Assembly: GCA_008638415.1 (NCBI GenBank) | Contig: VWVT01000008.1 | Coordinates: forward strand, 1 to 64,000 | DNA length: 64,000 bases | Source: Nocardiopsis sinuspersici | Lineage (GTDB): Bacteria; Actinomycetota; Actinomycetes; Streptosporangiales; Streptosporangiaceae | Direction of reading: 5' to 3' | Shown here: in pieces, positions 1 to 9,349 of the stretch | Layout: every line of letters begins with the position of its first letter | Numbering within the stretch: position 1 is the stretch's first letter | The notes under the pieces: generated by a model | What the model was told of the DNA's origin: nothing | The model's database searches: none | Seen by the model: only the letters and a program-made list of their open reading frames with translations | Made by a program: the position numbers and the translations under genes

Positions 1-320
1 CCCCACGACTCCCCCGACCCCCGGACACGGCGGAGAAGAAAGGGAGAACAACATCCCCCAGTGCTTTTGGCACACCGAATTCCTGGGTATTCACATTCGC
101 CGCCGCCGCACAAGACACGCGTCCTTCTCCACGGACCCGGCATTCACCCTCGGCGAACCGCGGGAGGCGTTCTTCCTGAAAGGGCACCGACCCTGCTCAG
201 AGCGCGTACGCATTACACCCCCGGAAACACGGAGGCCGCCTTCTTCGGTTGTCATATATTTAACGAACAATAGCGGGGGATACACGGGTCCACCGGTCCC
301 GTCCAGGGATACTCGCTCCC
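1..320. other. Intergenic region upstream of debranching enzyme
   Basis: No coding region with convincing codon usage is seen here. A comparatively AT-rich patch at 249-276 contains TTGTCA followed after 16 nt by TAGCGG, a weak candidate promoter for the gene starting at 321. The short open frames on both strands lack third-position GC bias and a ribosome-binding site. Confidence 0.4.
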
Positions 321-2498
321 ATGACCGCATGGAACGTCGACGCCGGCTCCGCCGGAACCGGAACAGGAGCGGTGACCCTCGTCGAGGGGTCCTCCTTCTC
401 CATCTCCGCGGAACACGGCGACATGTCCGCCGACCGGCCGCACGGAGTCTTCCACAACGACACGCGCATCGTGTCGCGATGGGACCTGAGGGTCAACGAG
501 GAACCGCTGGAGCCCCTGGCCGCGATGGTCCGTGAGCCCTACCGCGCCACGTTCCTGGCCCGGGTGAAGAACCCCGAGCAGCCGGACAGCACCCTGCTGA
601 TGGAGCGGGAACGACGTGTGGGGACCGGGCTGCGCGAGGACATCACGATGCGCAACCTGGGCCGGGAACCCGCCACCTGCACGGTGACGCTCGCGGTGGA
701 GGCCGACTTCGCGGACCTGTTCGAGGTCAAGGAGGGCCGTATCCGGCGCCGCGGGGACTACTCCTTCCGCACCCAGAGCAACCGGATGCTCATCGACCAC
801 GAATGGAACGGCCGAAGGCAAGGCGTCGTCGTACAGGCGGACGACGCCACGTCCGTACACCGGGGAATGCTCACCTTCGAGGTCGTGATTCCGCCCCATG
901 ACGAGTGGTCGACCACCGTCCTGGTGCGCCCCGTCGTCGACGGCGAGGAGCTGCGGACCCACTTCCCGGTCGACCGACCCGTCGAGGAGTCCGTGCCGGC
1001 CCGCCGCTTCCAGACGTGGAGCAGCAGCAGCCCCAGGGTCACCACCGACAACGAACCCCTGCAGGCGGTGCTGAGCCGCAGCCAACAGGACCTGGGAGCA
1101 CTCCGGGTCTTCGACCCCCGCCACCCCGACCGCGCGGTCGTCGCCGCCGGCGCACCGTGGTTCATGGCGCTGTTCGGCCGGGACTCCCTGCTGACCTCCT
1201 TCATGGCGCTGCCCATAGACCAGTCCCTCGCACTGGGCACACTCCAGACCCTCGCCGACTACCAGGGAGCCGAGGAGGACCCTTCGACGGAGGAACAGCC
1301 CGGCCGGATCCTGCACGAGGTGCGCCCGGGCACCTCCGACACGGTCGGCCTCGGCGGCGGGAACGTCTACTACGGCACAGCCGACGCCACACCGCTGTTC
1401 GTCGTGCTCCTCGGCGAACTCCACCGGTGGGGACTGGCGAGCAAGGAGGTCGAGGCACTCCTGCCGCACGCGGACCGCGCGCTGGAGTGGATGCTGCACC
1501 ACGGAGACCTCGACGGTGACGGCTTCGTCGAATACCACAGAGCGAACGAACAGGGCCTGCTCAACCAGGGATGGAAGGACTCCTGGGACGGTGTGAACTT
1601 CGCGGACGGCCGGCTGGCCGAGGCGCCCATCGCCCTGTGCGAGGTACAGGCCTACGTCTACGGCGCTTACAGGGCACGTGCCCACTTCGCCTCGGACACG
1701 GGAGACGAGCAGACCGCCCGGACCTGGACGGACCACGCCGACCGCCTCAAGAAGGCGTTCAACGAGCGGTTCTGGCTGCCCGAACGGGGCTACTACGCCC
1801 TGGCGCTGGACCGCGACAACCGACCGGTCGACTCCTGCACCTCCAACATGGGCCACTGCCTGTGGACCGGCATCATCGACGAGGACAAGGCGCCGCTCGT
1901 CGCCGAACGGCTGTTGGATCCGACGATGTTCACCGGCTGGGGAGTGCGGACCCTCGCCAGTGACATGGGGGCCTACAACCCGGTGAGCTACCACAACGGG
2001 TCGGTGTGGCCGCACGACAACGCCATCGTGGCGGCCGGACTGATGCGCTACGGGTTCGTCGAACACGCGCAGCGCATCGCCATGGGCATGTTGGAGGCCG
2101 CCACCCGGTTCGACGACCGGCTGCCCGAGCTCTTCTGCGGCTTCGCCCGCGACGCCTACCCCGACCCGGTCCCCTATCCCACCTCCTGCTCACCCCAGGC
2201 ATGGGCCGCGGCCACACCGATCCACCTCGTCAGGACCCTGCTGCGCTTCGACCCACAGCTGCCGCACGGCGAACTGTGGCTGGACCCCGCCTTCCCGCCC
2301 GCCTTCGGACGGCTGCGTATCGACCAGGTGCCGATCGCCGGATCCCGGCTGTCCATCGACGTCAACCAGGGCTCGACCACGGTCGACGGGCTTCCCGACG
2401 GTGTACGGCTGGTCCGGCAGGTCCGCCGGCTGACCCCGTCCGGTGACCAGACGGCACCCGCAGAACCGGACAGGAACAGCGACGCCCGCGAAAGGTGA
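321..2498 (+). CDS. Glycogen debranching enzyme-like amylo-alpha-1,6-glucosidase
   Basis: The 725-residue protein looks like the bacterial/archaeal amylo-alpha-1,6-glucosidase family: an N-terminal beta-sandwich domain (about residues 1-230) followed by an (alpha/alpha)6 barrel. Visible barrel motifs are 'ALFGRDSLLTSFMAL' (about 285), 'GWKDSWDG' (about 417) and 'HNGSVWPHDNAIVAAGL' (about 560), which supply the conserved acidic residues. It probably hydrolyses alpha-glucosidic branches of glycogen or a related oligosaccharide in the cytoplasm; no signal peptide is visible. The ATG at 321 has only a weak AGGGAT upstream. A GT4 glycosyltransferase starts 6 nt after the stop, so the two are probably co-transcribed. 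The exact substrate cannot be read from sequence; mannosylglycerate-hydrolase-like members share this fold. Confidence 0.85.
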   Translation: MTAWNVDAGSAGTGTGAVTLVEGSSFSISAEHGDMSADRPHGVFHNDTRIVSRWDLRVNEEPLEPLAAMVREPYRATFLARVKNPEQPDSTLLMERERRVGTGLREDITMRNLGREPATCTVTLAVEADFADLFEVKEGRIRRRGDYSFRTQSNRMLIDHEWNGRRQGVVVQADDATSVHRGMLTFEVVIPPHDEWSTTVLVRPVVDGEELRTHFPVDRPVEESVPARRFQTWSSSSPRVTTDNEPLQAVLSRSQQDLGALRVFDPRHPDRAVVAAGAPWFMALFGRDSLLTSFMALPIDQSLALGTLQTLADYQGAEEDPSTEEQPGRILHEVRPGTSDTVGLGGGNVYYGTADATPLFVVLLGELHRWGLASKEVEALLPHADRALEWMLHHGDLDGDGFVEYHRANEQGLLNQGWKDSWDGVNFADGRLAEAPIALCEVQAYVYGAYRARAHFASDTGDEQTARTWTDHADRLKKAFNERFWLPERGYYALALDRDNRPVDSCTSNMGHCLWTGIIDEDKAPLVAERLLDPTMFTGWGVRTLASDMGAYNPVSYHNGSVWPHDNAIVAAGLMRYGFVEHAQRIAMGMLEAATRFDDRLPELFCGFARDAYPDPVPYPTSCSPQAWAAATPIHLVRTLLRFDPQLPHGELWLDPAFPPAFGRLRIDQVPIAGSRLSIDVNQGSTTVDGLPDGVRLVRQVRRLTPSGDQTAPAEPDRNSDARER

Positions 2499-2503
2499 TT
2501 CCC

Positions 2504-3622
2504 ATGTCTCACTCCGGTGCCCGAGGGCCCGTGCGGCTGATCCTGCTCGCGCCACCGTGGTACGAGGTGCCGCCCGCAGGCTACGGGGGTATCGAGGAGA
2601 TGCTCGCCGAACTGTGCGACCAACTGATCGGATTCGGCCACGACGTGACACTGGTGGGCGCGGGACGGTCGGCGACCGGGGCGAGGTCGCACTCCACCTA
2701 CGACAAGCCCCAGGGCGAGCGCATCGGGGAGAGTGTCGTCGAGGTCGCCCACGCGGCCGCCGCGCAGCGCGTCATCGAGGAGCTGCGGCCGGACCTGGTC
2801 CACGACCACACCCTGGCCGGGCCGCTGGCGGCCCCGGCACGCCCGGTCCCCACCCTCGTGACCGCGCACGGGCCCGTGAACCAGGACTACGCCATGTACT
2901 ACGGGTCGCTGGGCTCCGCCATCGGACTCGCCGCGATCTCCCACGCACAGCGGCGCACGGCTCCGGAGCTGCCCTGGGTGGCCACCGTGCACAACGCGGT
3001 GGCCCTGCACCGCTACACCTGCCGCTCCCGCCGGGAGAAGGAGGACTACGCCCTCGTCCTGGGCCGGTGCACCCCGGACAAGGGCATCGACACCGCGATC
3101 CTCGCCGCACGTGCCGCCGGCCGCCGGACCGTGCTCGCCCTGAAGTGCTCCGAGCGCGGGGAGCAGGACTACTTCGACGCGGCCATCCGTCCGCTGCTCG
3201 GCCCCGACGTCGACTACGTCGGCGAGGCGTCCGCGGAGGAGAAGACCGAACTGCTGGGCCGGGCGGGATGCCTGCTCTTCCCCGTCCGCTGGGAGGAACC
3301 GTTCGGCATGGTCGCCATCGAGGCGATGGCCTGCGGGACCCCGGTCGTCGCGTTTCGGCGCGGCGCACTGCCCGAGACGGTGGTCGACGGCGTCACCGGT
3401 GTACTCGCCGACCGGGAGGCGGAGCTTCCGGCGGCGGTCGACACGGCCATGGAACTAGACCCCGGCACCTGCCGGGAGCACGTATGCCGCAACTTCACCG
3501 GTGAGACCATGGCCCGCGGTTACGAGCGCGCCTACCTGTCCTTCCTGGACCGGGTGAGGGACCCCGTCGAACACGGACCCCACGAGCACGCGGGGCGGCC
3601 CGCCTCTCTGTCACGGCCCTGA
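2504..3622 (+). CDS. Glycosyltransferase family 4 protein
   Basis: This 372-residue protein has the GT-B layout of GT4 enzymes: an N-terminal 'PPAGYGGIEEMLAEL' glycine-rich acceptor-side loop (about residues 25-40) and a C-terminal donor-binding segment with 'FPVRWEEPFGMVAIEAMACG' (the E-x7-E motif, about 265-285). It should transfer a sugar from an activated nucleotide donor; donor and acceptor are unknown. An upstream GTG at 2495 is in frame, but the ATG at 2504 has AAAGGTG at a proper distance and is preferred. It lies directly after the debranching enzyme, suggesting a shared role in storage polysaccharide or glycoside metabolism. Confidence 0.85.
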   Translation: MSHSGARGPVRLILLAPPWYEVPPAGYGGIEEMLAELCDQLIGFGHDVTLVGAGRSATGARSHSTYDKPQGERIGESVVEVAHAAAAQRVIEELRPDLVHDHTLAGPLAAPARPVPTLVTAHGPVNQDYAMYYGSLGSAIGLAAISHAQRRTAPELPWVATVHNAVALHRYTCRSRREKEDYALVLGRCTPDKGIDTAILAARAAGRRTVLALKCSERGEQDYFDAAIRPLLGPDVDYVGEASAEEKTELLGRAGCLLFPVRWEEPFGMVAIEAMACGTPVVAFRRGALPETVVDGVTGVLADREAELPAAVDTAMELDPGTCREHVCRNFTGETMARGYERAYLSFLDRVRDPVEHGPHEHAGRPASLSRP

Positions 3623-3885
3623 CGCCCCGGAGCCGAAGGAGGGACCACCTGCTCGGCGCGCGTTCGGAGGGTCGCCGTGTCGCGCGTCGGGTACGGCCCT
3701 CTCTTGGTCACTCTTCTCAAGGATGTGTAACAGAAGCAGCACCTTTACGACGTAGATTCTTGGCTGTGTCCCAAGGCGGCGGCACGGACCCGGGCGCGGT
3801 GTCCGCTGGGCGGTGTTTCCTTGGGGCTGCGCCGCGCTTCGCCTCGTGCCCGGACGCGGAAGGTACGGGAACCCGCGGTCCCCGC

Positions 3886-3906
3886 GGTGCGCCTCACAGG
3901 CGCACC
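3886..3906. terminator. Hairpin between convergent genes
   Basis: GGTGCGCC and GGCGCACC form an 8-bp perfect stem around a 5-nt loop, extended outward by further GC pairs with one bulge. It lies between the convergent glycosyltransferase and pentapeptide-repeat genes and probably terminates both. The rest of the 3623-3980 gap shows no supportable gene. Confidence 0.55.
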
Positions 3907-3980
3907 CGCGGGACCTCCGCCGGCCCCGCCGGCGCCCTCGTCACCCCCAGCGGCGCAGGACCGGGTCCACCGGACAGGAC

Positions 3981-4682
3981 CTAGTCCATCACCGTGATGC
4001 CCAGCGCGGCCAGGATCGTGCCCGCCTGCGCGAAGCCGATACTGGCCCCGCGCAGGTATCCGGCCTGCTCCAGGGTGGGCTCCCCCAGGTCGGCGCCGCG
4101 CAGGTCGGCGCCCCCCAGCCGGACGTTGACCAGGTTGGCGCCGCGCAGCCGCGAGTCCACCCACACCGTGTCGCGCAGGTCGGCGCTGGCCAGGTCGGCC
4201 TCGTCCATGCGCAGCCCCTCCAGGGTCTGTCCGCGCAGCGTGATGCCCTTGCAGCGGGCCAGCATCAGGTTGCAGTGGTCGAAGGTGTAGCCGATCCCCC
4301 GCAGGGAGTTCAGCCCCGCCCCGGTCATCCGGCAGCCCGTGAAGGCGGTGTCGGTGAGCAGCGCACCCTGCCAGCGGGTGTTGGCCAGGTCCACCCTCTC
4401 GAAGCGGGCGTCGGTGCACTCGGTGTGCGCGAACACGGCGCCGGCCGCGCTGCCGCCGGTGAACCTCGCCCCCTCCAGGAGGGCCCGCTCCAGGCGGGCT
4501 CCGTCCAGACGGCAGTCGTGGAAGACGGCGCCGACCAGGTCGGCGTCGGACAGGTTCGCCTCGGTCATGTCGCAGCGGGTGAACACGCGCGGCCTGTCGG
4601 GGGGATCGGCCAGGACGTCGCGCAGGTCGGCGCCGGACAGGTCCGCGTCCGTGGTCTCGGGGAGGGAGAGGTCGGTACTCAT
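3981..4682 (-). CDS. Pentapeptide repeat protein
   Basis: The 233-residue protein is built largely of A(D/N)LXX pentapeptide repeats, for example 'ADLSGADLRD', 'ANLSDADLVGA', 'ARLERALLEGARF' and 'ADLRGADLGE', which fold into a right-handed quadrilateral beta-helix. The regular repeat is interrupted near residues 100-130. The chosen start is the ATG at 4682, beginning 'MSTDLSLPETTD', because the longer frame adds 15 residues of unlike composition. Some members mimic DNA and protect gyrase (Qnr/MfpA-like), but most have no known role, and nothing here marks it as a gyrase protector. It reads convergently to the glycosyltransferase. Confidence 0.85.
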   Translation of the reverse strand: MSTDLSLPETTDADLSGADLRDVLADPPDRPRVFTRCDMTEANLSDADLVGAVFHDCRLDGARLERALLEGARFTGGSAAGAVFAHTECTDARFERVDLANTRWQGALLTDTAFTGCRMTGAGLNSLRGIGYTFDHCNLMLARCKGITLRGQTLEGLRMDEADLASADLRDTVWVDSRLRGANLVNVRLGGADLRGADLGEPTLEQAGYLRGASIGFAQAGTILAALGITVMD

Positions 4683-4762
4683 CGTGAGGACCCTAGCGGC
4701 GACCGGTGACACTTCCACGCACGGCACGGCTCCTCCCCCGCCCCCGCGGCGGCCCCGGCCCC

Positions 4763-6334
4763 TCAGTCGCGGAGCTTGAGCGCCAGGAAGAGGTCCACCC
4801 GGTGCTCCAGGCTGCTCAGGTCACGGCCGGTCAGGTCCTCCACCCGGCCGATCCGGTACCGCAGCGTGTTCACGTGTACGTGCATGGCCGCGGCACAGCG
4901 CTGCCACGACCCCGAGTGGGCCAGGAACTGCTCCAGGGTCTCCACCAGCTCGGAGCGGTGGTCCCGGTCGTAGGCCAGCAGCGGTCCCAGCAGCCGCTCC
5001 CGGTAGGAGGACTGGACCTCCTCGGGGACCGAGGCCAGCAGCAGCTCGTGCGAGTCGATCTCGGCCCCGGCGATCACCCGGGACCGGCCGCCGCGCAGCT
5101 CGGCCAGGCGGCGGGCGTGGCGGGCCTCCACCGTGGCGCCGCGCAGCTCGGGCACGTCCCGCACGGCCGAGCTGAGGCCGACGGCGAGCCGGTGGTCGAG
5201 CAGTCCGCCCTCCAGGACGCGGGCCCGGTGGAGCAGTTCGGCGCGGACCTCCTCGGCCCGGGCGCGGGCGTCGGTCTCCGGGCCGTCCACGGGGACGACG
5301 GCCAGCGTGTCCTCGTCCCCGGTGACGACGGCGCCGGGGTGGTCGGCGACCAGTTCGGCGACCACGCGCCGGGTCAGGTCGGGCACGCGGGGTTCGGGCA
5401 GCATCACGGCGCTGACCACGACGTGGCCGCCCTCCCCGCCACCGGCGGGGCCGGTACCGCGCATGAGCTCGGTGACCTCGTCGAAGCGCTGGGCGGCCAG
5501 CAGCCGGGGCAGTCCCTCCAGGTGGCGGGCGCCGGTCAGGGCGCGCTCCTCGATGCGGCTGCGGGCGAGCACGGCGATGGACGCCAGCTCGGCCACGGAC
5601 TCGTGCACCTCCTCGGACCAGGTGGTGTGGTCGCCCTCGCAGACCAGCAGCCAGGAGGCCAGGGGATGGGAGTCCTTGGTCTGGACGGGCAGGACCGTCA
5701 CCGTCCGCCCGTCCTCCTCGGGCAGGCGGACGGTGTGCGGGAAGGACGGACGGGTCAGGGCCCGTGCGGCGATCCACTCGCGGCCGTCCTGGGGCAGGGG
5801 CTCGCCGGAGGCGGCGACGTGGCGTCCGCTGGAGGAGACGATCCACGCGGTCAGTCCGGCCTGTCCGGCGGCCTCGGCGAAGGTGCGGGGAAGGTCGGCG
5901 CCGGAGGCGACCTCCGCGATGAGGCGCCGGTGGCGGTCGCGGGTCTCGGCGATGGAGCTGAAGCGCTGCTGGGTCAGGGCGCGCAGCACCTCCTCGGTGA
6001 CCGCGCCGAAGGAGGTCTCCGGGGGCACCTCCACCAGGGGCAGGTCGTGGGCGCGGCACGCCTCCACCAGGTCGGGCGGGACCTCGCCCAGGGCGGTCCC
6101 GACGCCGAGGGCGACCGCCCCGGCACCCGCGATGGAGGACACGAAGGTCTCGGAGTCCTCAGGGCGGGTACGCCACATCATGCCGGTGAGGACGAACTCA
6201 CCTCCGCGCAGGTAGCGGGCGGGTTCGAGCAGATCGGTGGTGTAGGCCCACCGCAGGACGCGGTGCGCGTGCTCCGCACCCGTCAGAAACCTCAGGTGCA
6301 GCCGCTTGACCGCGATCAGCTCACTGATCCGCAT
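4763..6334 (-). CDS. pucR: PucR-family transcriptional regulator of the purine operon
   Basis: The 523-residue protein has the PucR layout: an N-terminal purine-catabolism-regulator-like domain beginning 'MRISELIAVKRLHLRFLTG', a central sensor/GGDEF-like region, and a C-terminal PucR helix-turn-helix ('CAAAMHVHVNTLRYRIGRVE', about residues 480-500). It is transcribed divergently from the xanthine dehydrogenase operon, the usual setting for a regulator responding to purine breakdown intermediates. The ATG at 6334 is chosen because AGAGGGACG precedes it; the longer frame adds a low-complexity proline stretch. Activator or repressor action cannot be told from the sequence. Confidence 0.88.
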   Translation of the reverse strand: MRISELIAVKRLHLRFLTGAEHAHRVLRWAYTTDLLEPARYLRGGEFVLTGMMWRTRPEDSETFVSSIAGAGAVALGVGTALGEVPPDLVEACRAHDLPLVEVPPETSFGAVTEEVLRALTQQRFSSIAETRDRHRRLIAEVASGADLPRTFAEAAGQAGLTAWIVSSSGRHVAASGEPLPQDGREWIAARALTRPSFPHTVRLPEEDGRTVTVLPVQTKDSHPLASWLLVCEGDHTTWSEEVHESVAELASIAVLARSRIEERALTGARHLEGLPRLLAAQRFDEVTELMRGTGPAGGGEGGHVVVSAVMLPEPRVPDLTRRVVAELVADHPGAVVTGDEDTLAVVPVDGPETDARARAEEVRAELLHRARVLEGGLLDHRLAVGLSSAVRDVPELRGATVEARHARRLAELRGGRSRVIAGAEIDSHELLLASVPEEVQSSYRERLLGPLLAYDRDHRSELVETLEQFLAHSGSWQRCAAAMHVHVNTLRYRIGRVEDLTGRDLSSLEHRVDLFLALKLRD

Positions 6335-6594
6335 GAACGTCCCTCTTGTCGCTCGTGTGGTGTGCGGCGGTGGCGGTGGCGGCTGTCGCCGTTCCCGGAA
6401 GCGCCGCTTGTAGGAAACGCCCAACGATAACCGTTCGTCGCGCGGACACTTCATGTCTTCACTTGCTGGTAAGGACCATGTCTCCAGTGGTGTACTTCAC
6501 AGCACCACCCCATCAACCAGGGACAACGCGACTGACGAAGGACGCGCCGACCGTGTGCGAGCGGCGGCGAGAACTCGGCGACAAGAGGACGAGC

Positions 6595-7464
6595 ATGGAG
6601 TTCCTGAGCCCCTCCACACTGGAGGAGGCACTCGAGGCGAAGAGCGCCCATCCCGACGCGGTGCCCATCATGGGCGGCACGGACGTGATGGTGGAGCTCA
6701 ACTTCGACAAGAGGCGCCCGCCCGCCCTGATCGACCTGGCCCGGATCCCGGAACTGGCCGAGTACGGGCCCGACGGCGACCGTACCCGCCTGGGCGCGGG
6801 CGTGCCCTACACCACGGTGATCGAGCACCTGTCGGGGCGGGCCCCGGCCCTGGCGAAGGCCTCCAGGTCGGTGGCCTCCCCGCAGATCCGCAACCGGGGC
6901 ACCGTGGGCGGCAACCTGGCCGGCGCCTCGCCCGCGGGCGACGCCCACCCGTCGCTGCTGGCCACCGACGCGACCGTGGAGCTGGCGTCGGTGCGCGGCC
7001 GGCGACGGGTGCCCGTGCGCGAGTTCTTCCTGTCGCTGCGCAAGACGGCCAGGAGCGACGACGAGCTGATCACGGCGGTGCTGCTGCCGGAGCCGTCGGG
7101 CCCCCAGCAGTTCGCCAAGATCGGCACGCGCAACGCGATGGTCATCGCGGTGACCTCCTTCGCGCTGGCCCTGGACGGAGAGCGCAGGGCCGTGGGCACG
7201 GGACTGGGCTCGGCCGGGCCCACGCCGCTGCGCGCGGAGGCGGCCGAGGAGTTCCTGGCCCAGGAGTTCGACTGGGAGGGCGGCCGGTCGCCCTCGGAGG
7301 CCACCGTGCGCCGGTTCGGCGAGCTGGTGGCCGCGGCGGCCCGCCCCATCGACGACCAGCGGGGCAGCGCCGAGTACCGCCGACACGCCCTGGCGGTGAT
7401 GGCGCGCCGCGCGCTGAGCTGGTCGGTCACCGACTACCGGAAGGGAGTCACGCGATGCGCGTGA
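6595..7464 (+). CDS. Xanthine dehydrogenase FAD-binding subunit
   Basis: The 289-residue protein matches the FAD-binding medium subunit of molybdenum hydroxylases (XdhB/CoxM type). It has the N-terminal FAD loop 'PIMGGTDVMVEL' (about residue 22) and the second motif 'RGTVGGNLAGASPAGD' (about 100), followed by a CO-dehydrogenase flavoprotein C-terminal domain. It passes electrons from the iron-sulfur subunit to NAD or another acceptor during purine oxidation. The ATG at 6595 has AGAGGACG upstream. It is first in a tightly packed operon and overlaps the next gene by 10 nt, implying translational coupling. There is no extra cysteine insertion, unlike the FAD subunit at 18124. Confidence 0.92.
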   Translation: MEFLSPSTLEEALEAKSAHPDAVPIMGGTDVMVELNFDKRRPPALIDLARIPELAEYGPDGDRTRLGAGVPYTTVIEHLSGRAPALAKASRSVASPQIRNRGTVGGNLAGASPAGDAHPSLLATDATVELASVRGRRRVPVREFFLSLRKTARSDDELITAVLLPEPSGPQQFAKIGTRNAMVIAVTSFALALDGERRAVGTGLGSAGPTPLRAEAAEEFLAQEFDWEGGRSPSEATVRRFGELVAAAARPIDDQRGSAEYRRHALAVMARRALSWSVTDYRKGVTRCA

Positions 7465-7970
7465 GTTTCAACGTCAACGGCGAGGACGTGACCGCCGACG
7501 ATGTGTGGCCGGGCGAGAGCCTGCTGTACGTGCTGCGCGAGCGGCTGGGGCTGCCCGGCAGCAAGAACGCCTGTGAGCAGGGCGAGTGCGGTTCGTGCAC
7601 GGTCTACTTCGACGGTGTGACGGCGTGTTCGTGCATGATCGCCGCCGGGCAGGCGCAGGGGCGCGAGGTACGCACCGTGGAGGGCCTGGCCGAGGGCGCC
7701 GGCAAGGGCGCCGAGCGCGCGCTGGGCACGGTGCAGGAGGCCTTCGTGGAGGCCGGCGCTGTCCAGTGCGGCTTCTGCACGCCGGGCCTGCTGGTGCAGA
7801 CCGACGACCTGCTGGAGCGCACGGTGGGCGCGGGGCTGCCCGCGCCGGGCGACGCCGAGATCCGGGAGGCGCTGGCGGGCAACCTGTGCCGGTGCACCGG
7901 GTACGAGAAGATCATCGACGCGGTGCACCTGGCCGCCGGGCGCCGCGCCGAGGCCGGGAGCGGAGCATGA
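7455..7970 (+). CDS. Xanthine dehydrogenase 2Fe-2S subunit
   Basis: This 171-residue small subunit carries both [2Fe-2S] clusters. The plant-ferredoxin-type cluster uses 'CEQGECGSC' plus a downstream cysteine (about residues 40-60), and the C-terminal helical-bundle cluster uses 'CGFCTPG' (about 105) and 'CRCTGY' (about 145). It relays electrons from the molybdenum site to FAD. The ATG at 7455 lies inside the end of the FAD-subunit gene and has AAGGGAGT just upstream. The gene overlaps the following deaminase by 4 nt (ATGA). Confidence 0.94.
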   Translation: MRVSFNVNGEDVTADDVWPGESLLYVLRERLGLPGSKNACEQGECGSCTVYFDGVTACSCMIAAGQAQGREVRTVEGLAEGAGKGAERALGTVQEAFVEAGAVQCGFCTPGLLVQTDDLLERTVGAGLPAPGDAEIREALAGNLCRCTGYEKIIDAVHLAAGRRAEAGSGA

Positions 7971-9349
7971 GCGCGGCCGGCACCACCTCCGTGGCCGGCG
8001 GGGCCCTCGCCATCGAGGGCGCCCACGTGGTCACCGTGGACGGCGCCGAGTACGCCGACGGGCACGTGGTGGTCCGTGACGGCCGGATCACCGCCGTGGG
8101 CGCGGGCCCGGCCCCCGGCGCCGAGGGCGCCGAGCGCGTGGACGGGCGCGGGTGCATGGTCACCCCGGGCCTGGTCAACACCCATCACCACCTCTACCAG
8201 TGGGCGACCCAGGGGCTGTTCGCCGACGGCACGCTCTTCGAGTGGCTGGTGGGCTCCTACGAGATCTGGGGCCGCCTGAACGCCGACGTGGTCTCGGGGA
8301 CCACCTCGGCCGGGCTGGCCCACCTGGCCCTGTCGGGGTGCACGACCGCCTCCGACCACCACTACGTCTATCCCTCCGGCCGGGGCGACATCGTGGCCGC
8401 GGAGGTGGAGGCCGCCCGCGAGGTGGGCGTGCGCCTGGACCTGGCCCGCGGGTCGATGGACCGGGGCCAGAGCCAGGGCGGGCTGCCCCCGGACGCCGTC
8501 GTGGAGTCGCTGGAGCAGGCCCTGTCGGGTACGGCGTCGGCGATCGAGGCCCACCACGACCCCTCCCCCGAGGCCATGACGCGGGTGGCGGTGGCGCCGT
8601 GCTCGCCGTTCTCGGTCTCGCGCGGGCTGATGGTGGAGGCCGCGGCGCTGGCCCGGGACAAGGGCGTGCGGCTGCACACCCACCTCGCCGAGACCCTCGA
8701 CGAGGAGGAGCAGTGCCTGGCCGAGTTCGGGTGCACCCCCGTGGAGTACGCCGAGAAGCTCGGCTGGCTGGGCGAGGACGTGTGGTTCGCGCACGCGGTG
8801 CACCTGTCCGACGCGGCGATCGGGCGGATCGCGGCCACGGGTACCGGGGTGGCGCACTGCCCCACCTCCAACGCCCGTCTGGGCGCGGGGATCTGCCGGG
8901 TCACCGAACTGCTGGACGCGGGCGTGAGCGTGGGGCTGGGCGTGGACGGCCCCGCCTCGAGCGAGCTGACCCCGCTGGCCGGTGAGATGCACCAGGCGCT
9001 GCTGATGGCCCGTGCCCGCAGGGGCCCCCAGGCGCTGACCGCCCGCCAGTCGCTGGAGATGGCCACCCTGGGCGGGGCCCGGGTGCTGGGCCGCGACGCC
9101 GAACTGGGTTCCCTGACGGTCGGCAAGCTCGCCGACATCGCCCTGTGGCGGATGGACGGGTTCGGCCACGACGTGATCGAGGACCCGGTGGTGGCGGCGG
9201 TCTTCGGACCCACACCGCCCCTGGAGCGGCTCTGGGTCGGCGGGAACACCGTCGTCGACCGGGGGGAGCTGCGCACCCTGTCCGCGGAGACCGCCGCCGC
9301 GCGCGGCCGCGCGGCGCACCGAACCCTGACCCAGGAGGTGAGCCGCTGA
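7967..9349 (+). CDS. 8-oxoguanine / guanine deaminase (amidohydrolase)
   Basis: The 460-residue protein is an ATZ/TRZ-type amidohydrolase. Metal-ligand motifs are visible: 'NTHHHLYQWATQGLF' (about residue 65), 'HTHLAET' (about 235), 'HAVHLS' (about 270) and 'GVDGPASSE' (about 320). The first motif and length resemble 8-oxoguanine deaminases, which release ammonia from 8-oxoguanine to give urate, rather than the shorter classical guanine deaminases; guanine remains an alternative substrate. It is embedded between xanthine dehydrogenase subunit genes with 4-nt and 3-nt overlaps, so deamination and oxidation of purines are produced together. The start at 7967 is fixed by this coupling. Confidence 0.85.
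   Translation: MSAAGTTSVAGGALAIEGAHVVTVDGAEYADGHVVVRDGRITAVGAGPAPGAEGAERVDGRGCMVTPGLVNTHHHLYQWATQGLFADGTLFEWLVGSYEIWGRLNADVVSGTTSAGLAHLALSGCTTASDHHYVYPSGRGDIVAAEVEAAREVGVRLDLARGSMDRGQSQGGLPPDAVVESLEQALSGTASAIEAHHDPSPEAMTRVAVAPCSPFSVSRGLMVEAAALARDKGVRLHTHLAETLDEEEQCLAEFGCTPVEYAEKLGWLGEDVWFAHAVHLSDAAIGRIAATGTGVAHCPTSNARLGAGICRVTELLDAGVSVGLGVDGPASSELTPLAGEMHQALLMARARRGPQALTARQSLEMATLGGARVLGRDAELGSLTVGKLADIALWRMDGFGHDVIEDPVVAAVFGPTPPLERLWVGGNTVVDRGELRTLSAETAAARGRAAHRTLTQEVSR

Noticed and set aside
252..2066. 604-codon minus-strand open frame across the debranching enzyme
   Set aside because: It is the shadow of the plus-strand gene: composition is Val/Gly/His/Arg-rich, it has no domain motifs, and the plus-strand frame carries clear catalytic motifs.
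3760..3984. Short plus-strand frame after the glycosyltransferase
   Set aside because: No ribosome-binding site or codon bias, and it overlaps a terminator hairpin.
3981..4682. Quinolone-resistance Qnr/MfpA assignment
   Set aside because: Pentapeptide repeats alone do not show gyrase binding, and no resistance context lies next to it.
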